From NCBI RefSeq assembly GCF_001922585.1, contig NZ_MRBS01000003.1:1-64000 (forward strand): a stretch of 64,000 bases of DNA, given 5' to 3'. Made by a program: the position numbers and the translations under genes. Source of the DNA: Pantoea sp. 1.19. Lineage in GTDB: Bacteria > Pseudomonadota > Gammaproteobacteria > Enterobacterales > Enterobacteriaceae. Positions 8,467-16,699 of the stretch are shown here, in pieces. Below the pieces are notes generated by a model. That model searched no databases. It worked only from the letters and a program-made list of their open reading frames with translations, and had not been told where the DNA came from. Each line of letters begins with the position of its first letter. Position 1 is the stretch's first letter.

Positions 8467-8939
8467 AGGCAACATCTCCTTACACCAGAATTCCTGAAAA
8501 AAGACTTCAAAACCGCGCAGTGCGGGATAAAGCGCCAGCGGCGCAGGGTCGAACGCAATAAGTGTAGCGAATTTCACCACACTGAATAATTTTTTTTACT
8601 TTTATTTACTTCAGTTGATTTTCGAACATGAAGGGGATTTATTGCGAAGTGACTAATTAACTTGTTGATAGTAATGGTTATGATAAAGAGGGTTTTGGTG
8701 CTTATCTCAGGCTGGCTGGCCGATAATCGCCTTAAATATCGGTTGGAATAAGGCATTGTTCATCGTTTATTTCGATGACAGCAATAAGTCACAGGTATCC
8801 CTCCGCCGGTAAACAGGTTTGCCGCCAGAGAGCCCGAACTTGATCGCGCCGGGTGAAAACCCTATGGTGGTAGCCTCACCGGGTGCGAGGCATCGCACCG
8901 GCTGAAGTGACCGCTGAGAACGTTGTACGGGGGAAAGCA
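8467..8939. promoter_or_regulatory. Divergent chaA/chaC regulatory region with two hairpins upstream of chaC
   Basis: There is no gene in these 473 bases. The chaA-proximal half (8580-8770) is AT-rich and promoter-like. The chaC-proximal part (about 8790-8939) is GC-rich and folds readily. GGTAAAC pairs with GTTTGCC (8808-8823), and CCGGGTGCGA pairs with TCGCACCGG around a GGCA loop (8879-8901, one bulge). A conserved-looking stretch containing AAAACCCTATGGTGGTAGCC lies between them. This resembles a structured 5' leader of chaC, but I cannot match it to a known riboswitch class. Confidence 0.4.
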
Positions 8940-9614
8940 GTGCTAACACGAGACTGGTTACAACAGGCCGATTATCGCACCGCATTTGGACAGATTGATG
9001 AGGCGCTGCTGTGGAGCGATGCACAGCGCGAGGCGTCCCTGCGCCATACGCTGGCCGCGCGGCCCGATCGCAGTCCGGTGTGGCTGTTTGGCTATGGTTC
9101 GCTAATGTGGAACCCGCTATTTGAGGCCGAGGAGGTGGCGCCGGCTACGCTGGAGGGCTGGCACCGGGCTTTTTGCCTGCGGCTGACCGCCGGGCGCGGC
9201 ACGCCGGACAGTCCCGGGCGCATGCTGGCCTTGCGCGACGGCGGCCGCACCCACGGACTGGCCTTTCGCCTGCCCGAGGCGACTCTGCTGGCAGAGCTGC
9301 GGCTGCTGTGGAAGCGCGAAATGATTATCGGCTGCTACGTGCCGACCTGGTGTGCGCTGACGCTTAAGTCGGGGCAGCAGGTGACCGCGCTGGCGTTCGT
9401 GATGGATCCGACCCATCCCCTGTATGAACAGGACGTTACGCCGCAGGCGGTGGCGCCATTGATTGCCCGCGCCAGCGGACCACTGGGCAGTAACGCCCAG
9501 TATCTGTTTGCCCTGGAGCAGGAGCTGGTCAGGCGCGGTATTGACGACGGCAGCCTGCGGGAGCTGGTGGAGCGGGTACGTATTCTGCACGCTCCGCCCG
9601 CCAATCGCGGCTAG
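8940..9614 (+). CDS. chaC: Glutathione-specific gamma-glutamylcyclotransferase
   Basis: Cleaves the gamma-glutamyl bond of glutathione to 5-oxoproline and Cys-Gly in the cytoplasm. The product has 224 residues (E. coli ChaC 231). The substrate-binding loop is FGYGSLMWNP (about residues 47-56); the catalytic glutamate is in LLWKREMIIGCY. Other family stretches are HRAFCLRLTAGRGTPDSPGR and GPLGSNAQYLFALEQEL. I chose GTG 8940 because GGGGGAAA lies just upstream and the N-terminus then aligns with the family (TRDWLQQADYRTAFG). Its stop overlaps that of ppkA on the other strand (CTAG), so the T6SS block is joined directly to it. Confidence 0.94.
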   Translation: MLTRDWLQQADYRTAFGQIDEALLWSDAQREASLRHTLAARPDRSPVWLFGYGSLMWNPLFEAEEVAPATLEGWHRAFCLRLTAGRGTPDSPGRMLALRDGGRTHGLAFRLPEATLLAELRLLWKREMIIGCYVPTWCALTLKSGQQVTALAFVMDPTHPLYEQDVTPQAVAPLIARASGPLGSNAQYLFALEQELVRRGIDDGSLRELVERVRILHAPPANRG

Positions 9615-10987
9615 CGGGGCAGAGCGATAAGCCAGGTGCCGGGTGAATCCACCTGCAGCCGCTGCGTCAGCCGCTGGCTGCCGCCCTGTACTTCAAGCTG
9701 GTAGTCGCCGGCGGCCAGATTGAGCACCGCATAGCCGTTATCGTTTGGGGTAACGGCGATCGCCTCACCGTTTAGCCGCAACCGCTCACCGTGGCTGAGG
9801 CGCAGGTAAACCGTGGCCAGCGTCGGTCCTCCGGCGGCGGGCTGGCCGGCGAGGGGGACGCTGGCCACCGGCGCTACGGCGGACGGGCTGATGGCCCGCC
9901 ACAGGCCGAATCCCATCGCCAGCAGGGCCAGCAGCGCGACGCCGCCGAGCACCAGCGTGCGGGGCCGCAAACCTTCGCCGGGCAGCGCGGCTGACGGCAG
10001 CGGCTGAGCGGCGGCGGGCCGGCGGCGCGCCGGCGCGGCGCTCTGCCGGGTGACGATGGCCCCGACCTCCAGCGTCTCGCCGGCCGCCGCCTCGCCGACC
10101 GGCAGGGCCAGCAGCGCGGCAAAGGCCTCAATGCTGGCCGGTCGACGATCCGGCTGCATCGCCAGCGCCTGGTCAATGGCGCGCAGCAGCGGCGGGGAGA
10201 AGCCCGCCGGGCGGCGCGTGGCCAGCGGCTGATAGTTATCTTCGATACAGCGCACCACGCTGGCGCTGGGCGGTTCGCCGGTGACCAGCGTATGCAGCAC
10301 GGCGCCCAACGCATAAATGTCCGTCCACGGCCCCTGTCGGTTATCCTGCTCTTCACTGTATTGCTCAATTGGCGCGAATCCCGGCTTCAGGATGATGTCG
10401 GTCTGATCGCTGAGGTTGCCAATCGCTTTGCGCGCCGAGCCAAAGTCGAGCAGCACCGGCAGCTGATTATCCTGTACCTGAATGTTATCCAGCGAGATAT
10501 CGCGGTGCAGGTAGCCTGCCCGGTGCAGCGTGGCAATGGCGCCAAACAGCGGCGGCAGCAGACGGCGAATCCAGGCTTCATCTATCATCTCGCGGCGCTG
10601 CTCTAACCACGCCTTCAGCGTCATCCCGCTGTAGTAGACGGTGCCCATGTAGGCGGTGCCGTTCTGTTCCCAGAAGCGCAGTACGTGCAGCAAGCCGGGG
10701 TGATTAAAGCGCGCCAGCAGGCGCGCTTCCTGCATAAAGCTGTTAAGGCCGGCGCTGAACAGCTTTTGCCAGCGCTCGCCGCGCACCTCCACGTTCATCG
10801 CCTCGTTTCGCTCCGCCAGCGATACCGGCAAATACTCTTTGATAGCGATGGTGCGCTCCAGCTGGTGATCCCAGGCGCAATAGACCAGACCAAATCCGCC
10901 GCCGCCAATAACCTCCAGAATCTCAAATTCATTAAAACGGTAGCCGGCAGGCAGCGCGTGTGGCGCGGTGAGCTCTGACGTCGTCAT
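9611..10987 (-). CDS. ppkA: T6SS serine/threonine protein kinase PpkA
   Basis: A 458-residue Hanks-type kinase that, in the known threonine-phosphorylation pathway, phosphorylates the FHA protein to switch on the type VI machine. Kinase motifs are the glycine loop GGGGFGLVY (about 28-36), lysine in TIAIKEYLP, catalytic HRDISLDNIQ, DFGSARK and the APIEQY region. A single membrane helix, VLGGVALLALLAMGFGLW (about 348-365), is followed by a periplasmic tail of about 90 residues with a PEGA-like beta pattern (LNGEAIAVTPNDNGYAVLNL). The tail is shorter than in the Pseudomonas enzyme. It is last in the leftward block SH3 lipoprotein-tssL-tssM-tagF-tagH-pppA-unknown-ppkA. Confidence 0.9.
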   Translation of the reverse strand: MTTSELTAPHALPAGYRFNEFEILEVIGGGGFGLVYCAWDHQLERTIAIKEYLPVSLAERNEAMNVEVRGERWQKLFSAGLNSFMQEARLLARFNHPGLLHVLRFWEQNGTAYMGTVYYSGMTLKAWLEQRREMIDEAWIRRLLPPLFGAIATLHRAGYLHRDISLDNIQVQDNQLPVLLDFGSARKAIGNLSDQTDIILKPGFAPIEQYSEEQDNRQGPWTDIYALGAVLHTLVTGEPPSASVVRCIEDNYQPLATRRPAGFSPPLLRAIDQALAMQPDRRPASIEAFAALLALPVGEAAAGETLEVGAIVTRQSAAPARRRPAAAQPLPSAALPGEGLRPRTLVLGGVALLALLAMGFGLWRAISPSAVAPVASVPLAGQPAAGGPTLATVYLRLSHGERLRLNGEAIAVTPNDNGYAVLNLAAGDYQLEVQGGSQRLTQRLQVDSPGTWLIALPR

Positions 10988-11044
10988 CGTTGTCTCCCTG
11001 TAAGCGGCAAAGGGCCGCGAGTGGTGCGCTATGCTGACCGCGCC

Positions 11045-11977
11045 TTAGGGTGCCGGCGTAAGGCGGCGCCAGGCGGCCGCGCTGGGATCGGCCGCGGTCA
11101 CCGGCAGTGCGTCAACCAGATACACGCTATCCAGCGGCCTGGCGCCCAGCACCGGGCGCCAGGCCTCTTCCACCGCGCTGACCCGACTGGCCAGCGCGGC
11201 GTTGGAGAGCGCCGGGGACGCCGCCTGCAACAGCAGCAGAGCGCCGGTAAAATGCCAGACGTGGCGCTCGCGATCAAAGGGCAGCAGCAGCCAGCTGTCG
11301 GGGGCCGCGGTGCTGGCCAGCAGCAGCCGCTGATTGTTAATCGCCGCCACGCGCAGCCGATCGTCGCTGCGCAGGCCGGAGAGCGGGTAACCGGCCAGGA
11401 ACAGTACCGGCAGGGACTGCGTCTGTCCCGCGCGGTGAAGCGTCAGGGTGGCGGCCCCCTCCAGCCACCCTTCGGCGCTACAGCGGAGCACCGGCGCCTG
11501 TGGGATAAACAGCGATGAGCCGCTGGCGTCCCACCAGGTGCGAAAATGGCAGCCGTCCGGTAATGCAAAATGCTGCAGCGGCTGGCGGTTAGCCGGCGCG
11601 GAGGCGGTGAGCGTCGCCGCCGGGGCGATCGCCAATTCCACCCGCCAGCCCTCGGCGCGGCTGGCGCTGCCGCTGGCCAGTCGGGCGCCGGTTTTATCCG
11701 TCAGCTGCCAGGGCAGGAGAGTCAGGCTGGGGCACTGGTTTTGCAGCAAATTACCCACGCGCGGCAGAAAATCCTGCAGCACTGCCGGGCTGGCCGCCTC
11801 GCCGGTCACAATGCGCAGCGGCAGCGTTGGCTGACACCAGCTCTCCGGTGCGCTGTCGGCAACATGGTCAATATAGACCTCCAGCGACAGGCTGGGCGAC
11901 CAGACCGCGCGGTAATTTTCCGCACCGGCCGCGCCGGCCAGCGCCAGCAGGATCGGAGCTATCAGAGCAGGTTTCAT
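11045..11977 (-). CDS. Exported protein of unknown function in T6SS phospho-switch operon
   Basis: 310 residues with a clear signal peptide (MKPALIAPILLALAGAAGA, cut near AGA/EN), so probably periplasmic. No lipobox or further membrane helix is seen. The mature part is rich in Trp and beta-type sequence with scattered cysteines (SWCQPTLPLR, NQCPSLTLL, PDGCHFRTWWD, APVLRCSAEGW) that could form disulfides. I do not recognise the family. It lies 57 bases upstream of ppkA and 12 downstream of pppA, all one direction. It could act with the periplasmic sensor tail of PpkA, by analogy with exported TagQRST-type factors, but that is inference from position only. Confidence 0.7.
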   Translation of the reverse strand: MKPALIAPILLALAGAAGAENYRAVWSPSLSLEVYIDHVADSAPESWCQPTLPLRIVTGEAASPAVLQDFLPRVGNLLQNQCPSLTLLPWQLTDKTGARLASGSASRAEGWRVELAIAPAATLTASAPANRQPLQHFALPDGCHFRTWWDASGSSLFIPQAPVLRCSAEGWLEGAATLTLHRAGQTQSLPVLFLAGYPLSGLRSDDRLRVAAINNQRLLLASTAAPDSWLLLPFDRERHVWHFTGALLLLQAASPALSNAALASRVSAVEEAWRPVLGARPLDSVYLVDALPVTAADPSAAAWRRLTPAP

Positions 11978-11989
11978 GCGTATTCCGGT

Positions 11990-12766
11990 TCAGTGTTGGG
12001 ACGGAAGAGAGTGGGCGGCAGCGCCCGGCAGCGGCCGCAGAGCCACCGCCTGCGGCGCACCGATCCAAACCGCCAGCGCGCTTAAATTATCGCGCGGCGG
12101 CGAGGCGGCGCTGGCCTGTAGCATCCGCGTCAGCCACGCCTGCGGTGAGCTAACCCCGTGCAGCGTCTGCACCATATCCGCCGGCGTAAGCTGCTGCCAG
12201 AAGCCATCGGTACAGAGTAAAAAGGCGTCGCCGTCCTCCAGCGACAGCAGGCCACTGTAGCTGGCCTCGCGCGGCGGCTGCGCCCCGAGCGCGTTGACCA
12301 GCAGGTGGCGGCTGCGATCGGAGACCTCCAGTCCGGCTTCGCGCAGCTGCTGCGCCAGGCTGTGGTCGCGGGTCACCTGACAGAGTTCGCCGCGGCGGAA
12401 GTGATACAGCCGGCTATCGCCGGCGTGCGCCCACCAGGCCTGCTGCTGATGGCGATCAATAAACAGCGCGGCCAGGGTGGTGCTCATCTGCGCATGCTGC
12501 GGGGAGCGGCGCTGGCACTGGCGGATCCGGGCATCGGCCTGCACCACCCGCTGCCGCGTCTGCTGCGGACTGAACCGTTCCTCGCCGGCCGCCGGCGCGA
12601 GCAGCACCTGCCGGGCGATCCCGGCCGCCAGATCACCGCCGGGGGTGCCGGCCACGCCGTCGCAGACCAAAAAACAGCCGCTGTCGGCGTCAAGCCGCGC
12701 GCCGGTGAGATCCTGATTGCTGTCGCGTAGCCCCTGCAGGCTGTCGGCTGCCCAGGTAATGTTCAT
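11990..12766 (-). CDS. pppA: PP2C-family phosphatase PppA of the T6SS
   Basis: A 258-residue metal-dependent Ser/Thr phosphatase that reverses PpkA phosphorylation and so turns off or resets secretion. PP2C motifs occur in order: GLRDSNQD (about 13-20), CDGVAGTPGGD (35-45), STTLAALFID, WAHAGDSRLYHF, TRDHSL, LLCTDGFWQQL and PRDNLSALAVWIG. The Asp residues of DSNQD, CDG, TDG and RDN form the metal centre. Length is typical. Its start overlaps the 3' end of tagH by a few bases, suggesting coupled translation. Confidence 0.92.
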   Translation of the reverse strand: MNITWAADSLQGLRDSNQDLTGARLDADSGCFLVCDGVAGTPGGDLAAGIARQVLLAPAAGEERFSPQQTRQRVVQADARIRQCQRRSPQHAQMSTTLAALFIDRHQQQAWWAHAGDSRLYHFRRGELCQVTRDHSLAQQLREAGLEVSDRSRHLLVNALGAQPPREASYSGLLSLEDGDAFLLCTDGFWQQLTPADMVQTLHGVSSPQAWLTRMLQASAASPPRDNLSALAVWIGAPQAVALRPLPGAAAHSLPSQH

Positions 12767-13839
12767 GACGCGTCAGTCCGGTTTTGTGAATCCTTGTACT
12801 GATGCACTTCCGTATCGTAGGCGTGGAGAAAGGCTTCGCCAAACAGGGTGTGAAAGTCATCTTCAATTTCGCCGGCGGTGTGCTGATAGTGGCGCTCAAA
12901 AAACGACCACATCGCCGCTTTTCGTCCGCCGCTCAGGGCAAATTTCGGCGCCAGCCCCTCGCGCTGCGCCAGTTCCTCAAGCCGTTGAGGATGAAATGAT
13001 TGCAGCATGGCGGCAATGATCGCGCGGATGCCGGCAATCATGCCGAGCTGATGGGCCTGCAGATCCACCAGCGCATCGCGCACCGCCGTTTCCGGTGCCA
13101 TAAAGCCGGGCATCTCGCTCTGATACATCTGCATCAGCACGGTTTTGCCGGAGGGCAAAATCTTGAACGGATTATTGGCCTCATTGAGAATCAGGGTCAT
13201 CTCCGCTTTGACGCCGCGTTTGAGAATTGAACGCGAGGAGAGCAGGGCCACGGTGCCCTGGGCGAACAGGCTGAGCATTCTGCCGGTCATGCGCATCTGT
13301 TCCTCATCCAGGCCGCCAGGCTGGCCGTGCAGATCGAGGCCCATGCCCTCCAGCAGGGCTGACACCAGCCGCGGTTGATCGGCCGCCGGGGCGGCACGAT
13401 CCGGCGGCATGCTGGCCAGCGGATCGATACTCAGGCGCTGATGGGCCGCGCTCTGCGTCGTCCCGGAGGGGGCGGCCTGGCGCGGCGGGCAGAGCTCCGC
13501 GGCCTGCGGCTCGCCGCTGCCGTGCGGCGCAGCCGGTTCGCCAACCTGGATGGCGTAGTGGCCAATGGTCAGCACATCGCCGTTGCGCAGTACCACCTGG
13601 TCGCCACACGCCAGCGGCTGCGCATTCAGCAGCACCGGGGTGACGCTGCCGTAGTTGGTGAGCCGGCAGTCGCCCGCGGCGCTGAGATGAACCACCGCCT
13701 GCAGGCGCGAGATAGCACGATCGTCATCCGGCAGCACCAGATCGTTGTCCGAACTTCGGCCAATCGTTCCGCCGGGCGGGCGGAACGTGATGCTGTCGGT
13801 CGGACACGCTGGCGGTGCCGCTATCAGGGTAAATTGCAT
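12763..13839 (-). CDS. tagH: T6SS FHA-domain protein TagH
   Basis: A 358-residue protein with an N-terminal forkhead-associated domain: GGTIGRSSDNDLVLPDDDRA (about 24-43), then ISRLQAVVHL and NGDVLTIGHYAIQVGE. This binds phosphothreonine. A Pro/Ala-rich linker follows, then the TagH C-terminal domain (LLSLFAQGTVALLSSRSILK, NPFKILPSGKTVLMQMYQ, ERHYQHTAGEIEDDF). In the Pseudomonas H1 system the matching Fha1 is the substrate of PpkA and PppA and recruits other parts when phosphorylated. The gene overlaps pppA and lies 28 bases after tagF. Confidence 0.92.
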   Translation of the reverse strand: MQFTLIAAPPACPTDSITFRPPGGTIGRSSDNDLVLPDDDRAISRLQAVVHLSAAGDCRLTNYGSVTPVLLNAQPLACGDQVVLRNGDVLTIGHYAIQVGEPAAPHGSGEPQAAELCPPRQAAPSGTTQSAAHQRLSIDPLASMPPDRAAPAADQPRLVSALLEGMGLDLHGQPGGLDEEQMRMTGRMLSLFAQGTVALLSSRSILKRGVKAEMTLILNEANNPFKILPSGKTVLMQMYQSEMPGFMAPETAVRDALVDLQAHQLGMIAGIRAIIAAMLQSFHPQRLEELAQREGLAPKFALSGGRKAAMWSFFERHYQHTAGEIEDDFHTLFGEAFLHAYDTEVHQYKDSQNRTDAS

Positions 13840-13867
13840 GGTGATTTCCGAATCATGGCCGATGCCG

Positions 13868-14566
13868 TTAGTCGAACATCGGTGGATAAAGCCCGTGTTG
13901 CCCGGGACGCGATCCCGCCGCGGGATGAAACAGCGTGGTGAACAGTTGGGCGGTCAGCTTGCCACTGTGTTTATGGGTGGTCAGGGGATACCCGTCGCGC
14001 TGATTTGTCCACCAGTAGCTCACGTACTGCATCGGATCAAAATGGCTGCCGACCTCATCCCAGCGCAGCGAGCCGGGCAGACTCTGCCAGCCCAGTACCT
14101 CCAGAATAGCCGATGGCCGCGGGTCCGGCACCGTCAGCGGCGGCAGTGCCATTAGCTGCGCGTCGAGCTGTTCGGCATCCAGCCGGTTGCGCACCGCGGC
14201 GCCGAGCGTCTCGCCGAGATCGTCAAACCACTCGCCCGCCAGCGCCAGCTGCGCCGGATGCCAGTGGGCGGGGGCAAAGCTGCGCAGGGCCAGCAGCGGC
14301 CAGGCGCGGCCCACCCGATCACGCGACGGCAGCAGGCAGCCAATTTGCACCCGCTGGATCCCCAGCGTGGCGGGCAGGGCGAAGTTCCAGATCGGCGCGA
14401 GCCCGAAGCGATCGCCCGCCAGACCGCTGAACTGATGCCAGTGGCTCAGGCCGGACTGAAACCAGTTCGACCAGGCTGATACGGTGGCATCTGAGACGCG
14501 GCGCTGTAAAAAATCGCCGGCGCCGGGTAATTTGCCGTACCACCCCAAACCGTAGCGTTCAGCCAT
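13868..14566 (-). CDS. tagF: T6SS-associated protein TagF
   Basis: A 232-residue cytoplasmic protein of the TagF family, a post-translational repressor of T6SS in Pseudomonas. The N-terminus GLGWYGKLPGAGDFLQRRVS is the family hallmark. RVQIGCLLPSRDRVGRAWPL and WWTNQRDGYPL also match. In some organisms TagF is fused to PppA; here the two are separate and split by tagH. The gene starts 12 bases after the stop of the shortened tssM. Confidence 0.92.
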   Translation of the reverse strand: MAERYGLGWYGKLPGAGDFLQRRVSDATVSAWSNWFQSGLSHWHQFSGLAGDRFGLAPIWNFALPATLGIQRVQIGCLLPSRDRVGRAWPLLALRSFAPAHWHPAQLALAGEWFDDLGETLGAAVRNRLDAEQLDAQLMALPPLTVPDPRPSAILEVLGWQSLPGSLRWDEVGSHFDPMQYVSYWWTNQRDGYPLTTHKHSGKLTAQLFTTLFHPAAGSRPGQHGLYPPMFD

Positions 14567-14578
14567 CTCTTCCCTCCC

Positions 14579-16699
14579 TTATGGCGACGTCAGTGATGGC
14601 TCAACCACCGCCGTGATTGGCCGCCGCGGCGCGGGGACATCGGACGGTGGCAGACCGGCGCCCTCCAGCCTGTTGGCCAGTCTGCGCATCATCAGCGCAT
14701 TATCACGCGCATAAGGCGAGGATTGGATCTGCTTGTCCAGCAGCTGACTCAGGTGCCAGTCGAGCTGCTGCAAATCGCGCGGCGTCGCGCCCGGCGGCAG
14801 CGAGCGCTGGACATTCTGCATCACCCAGCCGCGCAGGAACTCGCCGTCGTAGCTGCGCGGCTGATACAACATCTGATAGGCGCGCAGCGCGGCGCGGCTA
14901 AAATCATCATCGCTGCCGTTATCATGGCGCAGCGTTTGGGTGATGCTTTGCGCCACGCGCGGCAGCAGCAGGGCGCGCAGCGCGTGTTGATACAGCGCCC
15001 AGCTGGCGTTGGCAACCTGTTCGCCGCGCCACAGGCCGGCGCGCAGGCTCAGCGGCGGATTATCCAGCGTAAAGTCAGGGCTTTGCGGCAGCGCAATCAG
15101 CTGATTGAGAAACGGCAGCAGGGCGAACAGATCGCCGCGAACGTCGCGGCTCTGCTGCATTGCCGCCTGCTGCATCGCCGGCAGGCGTTCGGCCACCCGG
15201 GCGAGGTAGCTGCGGTTGTGCAGGTAGCTGAGCGTCCAGAGGCTGCAGAGCAGGGCCAGCATCGCGGCAAGGGCGCCGTAGCCCAGCCAGTGGAGGCGCC
15301 GGTGGCGATACTCCCAGCGGCGATCGCTGCCGGCCAGTCCGCGCTCGCGAAACACCCGATCGCGCAGCAGGTGGTGGATAAAATAACTCTGACCGCGGGG
15401 GGCGGGAATCGGCGCCTGCCGGCTCACGCTGTCCCAGCTGGCCAGCGTCTGGCTGCGCGTACCGGGCAGCTGAAGCTTGCGCGTTAGCTCGCCCATAATC
15501 CGGTCAAACGGCAGTCCCTCCTGGGTGCCGCTGGTGAAAAAAAGGCCGCGCGGCGACCACGGCAGGCGCGGCTGTTCAGGCGTAAAGACGCGCTCCAGAT
15601 ATTCGGCCAGCAGCGGCTGCAGCGAGGCAAACTCCTGTGGAAACAGAAACGCGTCGGCGCGCGACTGCAGTTCGTGCTGACCGGCCATGCGGGCAGCCAG
15701 CCCCTGCATCAGCTGCTGGTGCATCTGACTAAAGCCCTGGCTAAAGCGCGCGTGCAGCGCATCGCGGCTTTGCGGCACGCTCTGCCACGGAAAAGTGAAG
15801 CCCCAGTGCTGCTGGCGTCCTGCTTTATCCAGTCCGGCAAAATAGCTCATAAAGCCCTTCAGCAGGTCGGTTTTGGTCACCATCAGGTAGACCGGAAAGT
15901 GAATCCCGATCTGCTGGTGCAGCTCTTCCAGCCGCTGCCGCAGCGCCAGCGCCTGCGCCTGGCGCATCTCAGCAGTATCACTGAGTAAATCAGCCACCGA
16001 CAGGGTGAGGATCACACCGTTGATTGGCTGGCGCGCGCGATAGCGCTTTAGCAGCGAGATAAAACGCTGCCACTCGCTGGCGTCGCGCTCGCGCATACTC
16101 TCCTGCAGGGCGTAGCGTCCGGCGGTATCCAGCAGCACCGCCTCGCCGGTAAACCACCAGTCGCAGTGGCGGGTGCCGCCAATGCCGCGCACGGCGGCGT
16201 TGCCCAGCGTTTCGCTCAGCGGAAACGGCAGCCCGGAGTTCACCAGGGCCGTGGTTTTGCCGGCGCCGGGGGCGCCAATCACCATGTACCAGGGCAGCTG
16301 GTAGAGGTACTGCGTATTGAATCGCGACCAGCGTCCGCTGCGGCTCTGGCCGTCGGGCGTAAAGTGGGCCCGCTTGAGTACCTGGATCGCATCGTTAAAG
16401 CGCTGGGTCAACACTCTTTCGGTGGCCTGCAGCGCATCATCACCCCGCGGGGGTTGCAGATGGCGCAGCAGCTTGCGGTTAAACCAGCCGGCGTACAGGC
16501 GGGGAATCAGCTGAAACAGCACCCAGGCAAAACAGCATCCCGCCATTGCCAGCTGGCGGTTTAGCGGCGACGCCAGCGGGTGCCCGTCGCCCAGCGGTAG
16601 TAGCGGGCCCACTAACCAAATTAGCGAGCAAAGGGCGGTGATCCCGAGCAGTCCCCACAGCAGCGGGTGCGTGAGGAGGGCGTGACGTTTAGTCGGCAT
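14579..16699 (-). CDS. tssM: T6SS membrane-complex protein TssM, C-terminally truncated
   Basis: TssM (IcmF) spans the inner membrane and with TssL and TssJ anchors the machine. Seen here: two N-terminal helices (LLWGLLGITALCSLIWLVG; MAGCCFAWVLFQLIP), a cytoplasmic P-loop domain with GAPGAGKTTALVNSG and LLDTAGRYALQ, MVTKTDLLKGFM, then a third helix LGYGALAAMLALLCSLWTL (about 465-485). The periplasmic part stops after about 220 residues; TssM is normally 1,100-1,200 residues, with about 650 in the periplasm. The C-terminal domain that contacts TssJ is therefore missing, and only 12 bases separate the stop from tagF, so it is not in another frame. I chose ATG 16699 (GAGG upstream), which overlaps tssL by 11 bases. 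Confidence 0.88.
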   Translation of the reverse strand: MPTKRHALLTHPLLWGLLGITALCSLIWLVGPLLPLGDGHPLASPLNRQLAMAGCCFAWVLFQLIPRLYAGWFNRKLLRHLQPPRGDDALQATERVLTQRFNDAIQVLKRAHFTPDGQSRSGRWSRFNTQYLYQLPWYMVIGAPGAGKTTALVNSGLPFPLSETLGNAAVRGIGGTRHCDWWFTGEAVLLDTAGRYALQESMRERDASEWQRFISLLKRYRARQPINGVILTLSVADLLSDTAEMRQAQALALRQRLEELHQQIGIHFPVYLMVTKTDLLKGFMSYFAGLDKAGRQQHWGFTFPWQSVPQSRDALHARFSQGFSQMHQQLMQGLAARMAGQHELQSRADAFLFPQEFASLQPLLAEYLERVFTPEQPRLPWSPRGLFFTSGTQEGLPFDRIMGELTRKLQLPGTRSQTLASWDSVSRQAPIPAPRGQSYFIHHLLRDRVFRERGLAGSDRRWEYRHRRLHWLGYGALAAMLALLCSLWTLSYLHNRSYLARVAERLPAMQQAAMQQSRDVRGDLFALLPFLNQLIALPQSPDFTLDNPPLSLRAGLWRGEQVANASWALYQHALRALLLPRVAQSITQTLRHDNGSDDDFSRAALRAYQMLYQPRSYDGEFLRGWVMQNVQRSLPPGATPRDLQQLDWHLSQLLDKQIQSSPYARDNALMMRRLANRLEGAGLPPSDVPAPRRPITAVVEPSLTSP

